DNA from: an uncultured Treponema sp.
GTDB lineage: Bacteria; Spirochaetota; Spirochaetia; Treponematales; Treponemataceae
Assembly (NCBI GenBank): GCA_900316905.1
Contig: ONET01000009.1
Coordinates: forward strand, 1-43,896
DNA: 43,896 bases
Reading direction: 5' to 3'
Position 1 is the first letter of the stretch. Each line of letters opens with the position of its first letter. Shown here piece by piece: positions 41,007 to 43,896 of this stretch. A model generated the notes under the pieces. That model saw only the letters and a list, made by a program, of their open reading frames with translations. It was not told the origin of the DNA and ran no database searches. Both the position numbers and the translations under genes were made by a program.

Positions 41007-42337
41007 TTTGATTCCTCCACCATTATATATTGTTTGATAAATCTCAGCAAAAAATCAAGCGCGCCGATGACTGTGAAGCCGTTCTCGTCAAGCGTTTCTT
41101 TTATGTTCTGGTTTGTCACGATGATTTTCCGAACCTGGTCGTTCAGCAGCAGAAAGGGACGGACTTCCCGCGCCCGTGTCTCCGCGTCTGACATGCTGGC
41201 GCAAACCTGAATGTAGAACAAATTCGTTCCACGCTTGGCAAAAAAATCGACCTCGTTTGTCTTGCGCGCTGACTTTCCGTTTTTGTCCTTGCCTACGGTG
41301 TCGAAAGTTCCCACATTCACCGTGTAGCCGTTGTAAACAAGCTCGTTGTACACGATGTTTTCAAGCATCTGTCCTTCGTCGGGGAAGGCAAAGTTAAGCC
41401 GCGCGTTGCGGAGTCCAGTGTCAACAAAATAATATTTTCTGAGCGCGCCGATTTCGCTCCTGCCCTTCAGGTCGTAGCGCTTCGCCTCCCTAATCAGAAA
41501 GGAATCGACAAAAAAGCCAAGGTATTTTTCCACCGTCAGCTTGTTGATGTTTTCTTTTTTTACCGTTTTGAAGGTGTTCGCGATTTTTTCAGCGTTCATA
41601 AGTTGGCCTGTCAATGAGCTTATGAGGTTGCACAGTTCATCAAGGGAAGAAGTTTTTTTCAGCTTGTTGCGCTCGATTATGTCCTTGAAATAGGTCATCT
41701 CAAAAAGATTCCGGAGGTAGTCTTTTTTTTCGTCATCACTTTTCAAGACAGCAAGGGGAAGCCCGCCGAACTGCATGTATTCAAGCAGGGCGTCTGCCTC
41801 TGAGCCGCCTTTGTATTCGGAAAACTCCTCAAAGGAAAGGGGCAGAAGCTGGATGTTCACGGCCTTGTCGCGGAATTCGGTGATGATGTCCGTTGAAAGC
41901 ATCTTTGAATTTGAGCCGGTCACATACAGGTCGATGTTTTTTTCTCTGGAAAGCCCCAGGATGACATCGACAAAGGTTATAACCTGCTCATCGTCTTTTT
42001 TTGCGAGGACATGACTTCCGCCAGTCAGCGCGGGATTGACAATCGGAAAGATTTTCTGAACCTCGTCCAAAAAAACATAGCATTTTTCTTTTCCTGCGCA
42101 GAATTTTCGGACATGCTCGCCGAGAGCAATCGGATCGCGGAACAAGGTGTTCCTGTCATCGTCAAGCTCAAGAATCAAAATATTGTTTTCGTCCACGGAG
42201 CTTTCAAGCAGGTATGCCTTGTATATTTCTTTGAGGAGGTAGGATTTTCCGCACCGCCTGATTCCCGTAATCACCTTGGGAAAGCCGTTGTCGCGGTTAT
42301 TGATTAAGAGATTCAGGTATTTATTGCGCCGTATCAT
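41003..42337 (-). CDS. AAA+ ATPase with DUF4143 C-terminal domain
   Basis: 444 residues. Walker A ITGIRRCGKSYLLKE near the N-terminus, Walker B CYVFLDEVQKI, sensor DLYVTGSNSKML, then the DUF4143 part (LRKYYFVDTGLRNARLNF, NIVYNELVYNGYTVNVG) with a nuclease-fold pattern NEVDFFAKRG...FYIQVCAS in which the usual ExK is altered to QVC. This family is widely multiplied in gut and oral bacteria; function unknown. ATG at 42337 chosen for the AAGGTGAT just upstream; an ATG at 42376 would place an operator inside the coding region. Confidence 0.85.
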   Translation of the reverse strand: MIRRNKYLNLLINNRDNGFPKVITGIRRCGKSYLLKEIYKAYLLESSVDENNILILELDDDRNTLFRDPIALGEHVRKFCAGKEKCYVFLDEVQKIFPIVNPALTGGSHVLAKKDDEQVITFVDVILGLSREKNIDLYVTGSNSKMLSTDIITEFRDKAVNIQLLPLSFEEFSEYKGGSEADALLEYMQFGGLPLAVLKSDDEKKDYLRNLFEMTYFKDIIERNKLKKTSSLDELCNLISSLTGQLMNAEKIANTFKTVKKENINKLTVEKYLGFFVDSFLIREAKRYDLKGRSEIGALRKYYFVDTGLRNARLNFAFPDEGQMLENIVYNELVYNGYTVNVGTFDTVGKDKNGKSARKTNEVDFFAKRGTNLFYIQVCASMSDAETRAREVRPFLLLNDQVRKIIVTNQNIKETLDENGFTVIGALDFLLRFIKQYIMVEESK

Positions 42338-42351
42338 AAAATCACCTTTTT

Positions 42352-42365
42352 TGTAGAATTCTACA
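42352..42365. promoter_or_regulatory. Operator-like palindrome O1 of the DUF4143 ATPase gene
   Basis: Perfect 14-bp palindrome TGTAGAATTCTACA, 14 nt before the ATG and just past the expected transcription start. Confidence 0.75.
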
Positions 42366-42379
42366 GTTTTTGTCATTTA

Positions 42380-42408
42380 AGTATAGCAGGAGATGCGGTA
42401 AAATGCAA
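42380..42408 (-). promoter_or_regulatory. Promoter of the DUF4143 ATPase gene
   Basis: -35 TTGCAT (42408-42403), 17-bp spacer, -10 TATACT (42385-42380), lying between the two identical palindromes. Confidence 0.65.
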
Positions 42409-42425
42409 TATTCAGCAACTTTTTT

Positions 42426-42439
42426 TGTAGAATTCTACA
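42426..42439. promoter_or_regulatory. Operator-like palindrome O2 of the DUF4143 ATPase gene
   Basis: Second exact copy of TGTAGAATTCTACA, 74 bp from O1 centre to centre (about seven helical turns), upstream of the -35. The geometry suits repression by looping. Confidence 0.75.
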
Positions 42440-42452
42440 TAAAAAGTTAGTT

Positions 42453-42484
42453 TGTGTTTTCCCCATTGTAGCGCATTCCGCGCG
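42453..42484 (-). promoter_or_regulatory. Promoter-like repeat, copy 2, apparently detached from its gene
   Basis: Matches 38272-38303 at 28 of 32 positions, including -10 TACAAT (42470-42465). Here the sequence homology stops just before the ATPase operator O2, instead of leading into a ribosome site as in copy 1. Confidence 0.45.
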
Positions 42485-42493
42485 CCTACTGTT

Positions 42494-43321
42494 TCATTGA
42501 GCTTGCTCCTTTGTCAGCGCGAGCGGAATGGGGAATCGGTAGCCTTTCTCCAGCTCGTCCGCAGAATACAAAACGTCGGAAAGCGGAGTGTGTATCGTGA
42601 GCGTGTCGCCATCGAGCGAATAGGAAAGCTCGCAGTAATCCGTAAGGCTTCCGTAGCCGCCAACGCCGTCTTTGTAGCCTTCGGTGTAGTCCGTTACGAA
42701 AAGCTCGATGTGGCTGTCGGTGGCGGCGTATTTTCCTTGCCACTTATAAAACTTGTATTTGATTTTTTTGTAGTAAAGACTGATTTCCATTTCGTCAGCC
42801 TCTGGATACCCCAAGCCGAACTCCACGGTGATTTCCACTTTCTCGTCGGAAAAAGTCCACCGAACAGGGGTCGGAGAAAGGATTTCCCCTCGCTTTTCCC
42901 CCAGAGCGACGCGGGATTTTTGTTCTTCGTCTTTGGCTTTTTGGATTTCACACAGCTCATGCCATCGTTCATTGTCGATTTCAAGCGAAATCTTGCAGTC
43001 TTTAAATTCATCGCTGAGGTTCGGGATAAAAACCTCTGAGTTTTCGTCGCACTCTGTCCAAATCCGTCCCTCTCGCCCGTCGCCAAACTTCACGGTGATA
43101 ATGATGGGCATATTTTTCATAAATGCTTGAGTTATGCCTTTCTTGTCCGCAAAGCGAGTATGAAACCACTCCGAGCCGTCAAAGGTGATTCCTTCGCTTT
43201 TGAAAACAGGCGACGGCGGGATGTTTTCGGGAGGGGGCTTCGGACTAGATGCGCATGAGGCAAGCGCGATTATCAGCGCGAGCACCGCCGCAAAAATCAA
43301 GAAAAATTTTCTTGCTCTCAC
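42494..43321 (-). CDS. Lipoprotein of unknown function
   Basis: 275 residues. Signal peptide with lipobox IALASC (cysteine about residue 23) and a Pro-rich spacer (SSPKPPPENIPPSPVF). The mature part is strand-rich (NMPIIITVKFGDGREGRIW, RWTFSDEKVEITVEFGLGY, SYSLDGDTLTIHTPLSDVL). Starts by ATGA overlap with the upstream secreted-protein gene, so the pair are coupled. No family recognised; a beta-sandwich surface role is only a guess. Confidence 0.6.
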   Translation of the reverse strand: MRARKFFLIFAAVLALIIALASCASSPKPPPENIPPSPVFKSEGITFDGSEWFHTRFADKKGITQAFMKNMPIIITVKFGDGREGRIWTECDENSEVFIPNLSDEFKDCKISLEIDNERWHELCEIQKAKDEEQKSRVALGEKRGEILSPTPVRWTFSDEKVEITVEFGLGYPEADEMEISLYYKKIKYKFYKWQGKYAATDSHIELFVTDYTEGYKDGVGGYGSLTDYCELSYSLDGDTLTIHTPLSDVLYSADELEKGYRFPIPLALTKEQAQ

Positions 43322-43737
43322 TGTGGTTGCTCCATGCTTTCAAGAAGTATCTGTCCCTGCGTATAAAACACCCTTATGCTCTCGTCTATCTTCGATGGAT
43401 AAAATGTAAATAAAAGCAACAGCGCCGTACCATCTGAACGAAGTCCAACATCACCGTGTACATCATTGCCAAAATTATCGACACAGTTATAAACAAACAG
43501 ATTGTTTTCATACTTTGCGGCTGTTTCAAAATATAAGGTAACTTTAGAAGATACCAGTTCTTTCCTTACTTTGAATTTTATTTCCAGCGGGGACACTTCG
43601 GTTACAACGACATCGGTTGTTACAGTCTCCGCTCCTATTTGCTCGGTATGCCTGTATTTCTCTTCCGCAAAAAGCGCGGAAGCGGCAACCGACGACAGCG
43701 CGACCGCCGCCACAAAAATCAGAAATATTTTTTTCAT
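43318..43737 (-). CDS. Secreted protein of unknown function
   Basis: 139 residues. Signal peptide MKKIFLIFVAAVALSSVAAS then ALFAEEKY, followed by a small strand-rich domain (VVVTEVSPLEIKFKVRKELV, TLYFETAAKYENNLFVYNC). AAAGGAG lies before the ATG. The first 48 nt of the gene match those of 37734-38258 at 45 positions although the mature proteins are unrelated. Overlaps the following lipoprotein gene by 4 bp. Confidence 0.62.
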   Translation of the reverse strand: MKKIFLIFVAAVALSSVAASALFAEEKYRHTEQIGAETVTTDVVVTEVSPLEIKFKVRKELVSSKVTLYFETAAKYENNLFVYNCVDNFGNDVHGDVGLRSDGTALLLLFTFYPSKIDESIRVFYTQGQILLESMEQPQ

Positions 43738-43764
43738 ATTTTTCTCCTTTTAGTCCTCGATTTT

Positions 43765-43896
43765 TTACTTTATCGGAGAAGTTATAGACACGAACTTTTT
43801 ATAGTGTAAATAAATTTTTTTTGAGTTTAATTTTTCAGCATCGGACTTCAATTCTTCTATAAAATCCAGCTGTTTAATTTCTTCTTTGGGAATATA
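43765..43896 (-). CDS. C-terminal end of an unidentified protein (partial)
   Basis: 43 open codons run in from the window edge, reading YIPKEEIKQLDFIEELKSDA and ending YKKFVSITSPIK before TAA at 43767-43765. Charged and helical at first. Lies 27 bp upstream of the secreted-protein gene on the same strand, so it may head that operon. Confidence 0.5.
   Translation of the reverse strand, partial: YIPKEEIKQLDFIEELKSDAEKLNSKKIYLHYKKFVSITSPIK

Overview
The window reads as a chromosomal segment of a host-associated spirochaete, most likely a Treponema. That assignment is inferred from overall protein resemblance and gene content (ThrH, MurJ, DUF554, HD-GYP and Hpt signalling, many AAA+ ATPases and small lipoproteins); no rRNA or tRNA gene is present to confirm it. 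Core genes are moderately GC-rich, while 12.3-21.7 kb and 38.4-40.0 kb are visibly AT-richer and look acquired.

Layout. 0-3.5 kb is accessory: an Rpn/PD-(D/E)XK nuclease gene followed by a free-standing copy of its C-terminal domain, a small zinc-ribbon gene, a frameshifted gene and an AAA+ ATPase (DUF234 type) whose start region carries a 52-bp perfect palindrome made of three 15-bp units. 3.5-12.3 kb is housekeeping: citrate synthase (N-terminus damaged), RsuA, formate-THF ligase, ThrH, a divergent polysaccharide deacetylase, TsaD, prephenate dehydrogenase and glutamate racemase. 12.3-21.7 kb is a defence island: an XRE regulator divergent from a PLD-helicase / adenine methylase / small PD-(D/E)XK nuclease operon, then an AbiE toxin-antitoxin pair with its operator.

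21.7-36.7 kb returns to core functions: Pgi, a GGDEF/EAL protein, an alanine/glycine symporter with a small membrane partner, a two-gene signalling operon (PP2C phosphatase fused to a SpoT-like (p)ppGpp hydrolase, then a STAS domain fused to an APH-like kinase), an M24 peptidase, MurJ, an ACT protein, an Hpt / HD-GYP / dGTPase operon and DUF554. 36.7 kb to the end holds secreted proteins and lipoproteins of unknown function, a DUF4143 ATPase with paired operators, and remnants.

Working together: several minus-strand genes (thrH, pepP, murJ, Hpt, PP2C-SpoT) and the plus-strand ACT gene have sigma70-type -10 boxes only 6-12 nt before their ATG and no Shine-Dalgarno, suggesting leaderless or nearly leaderless mRNAs. 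The best candidates for something new are the PP2C-SpoT plus STAS-kinase operon, the palindrome-controlled ATPase genes, the Rpn gene with a duplicated C-terminal mini-gene, and the compact helicase-methylase-nuclease operon.
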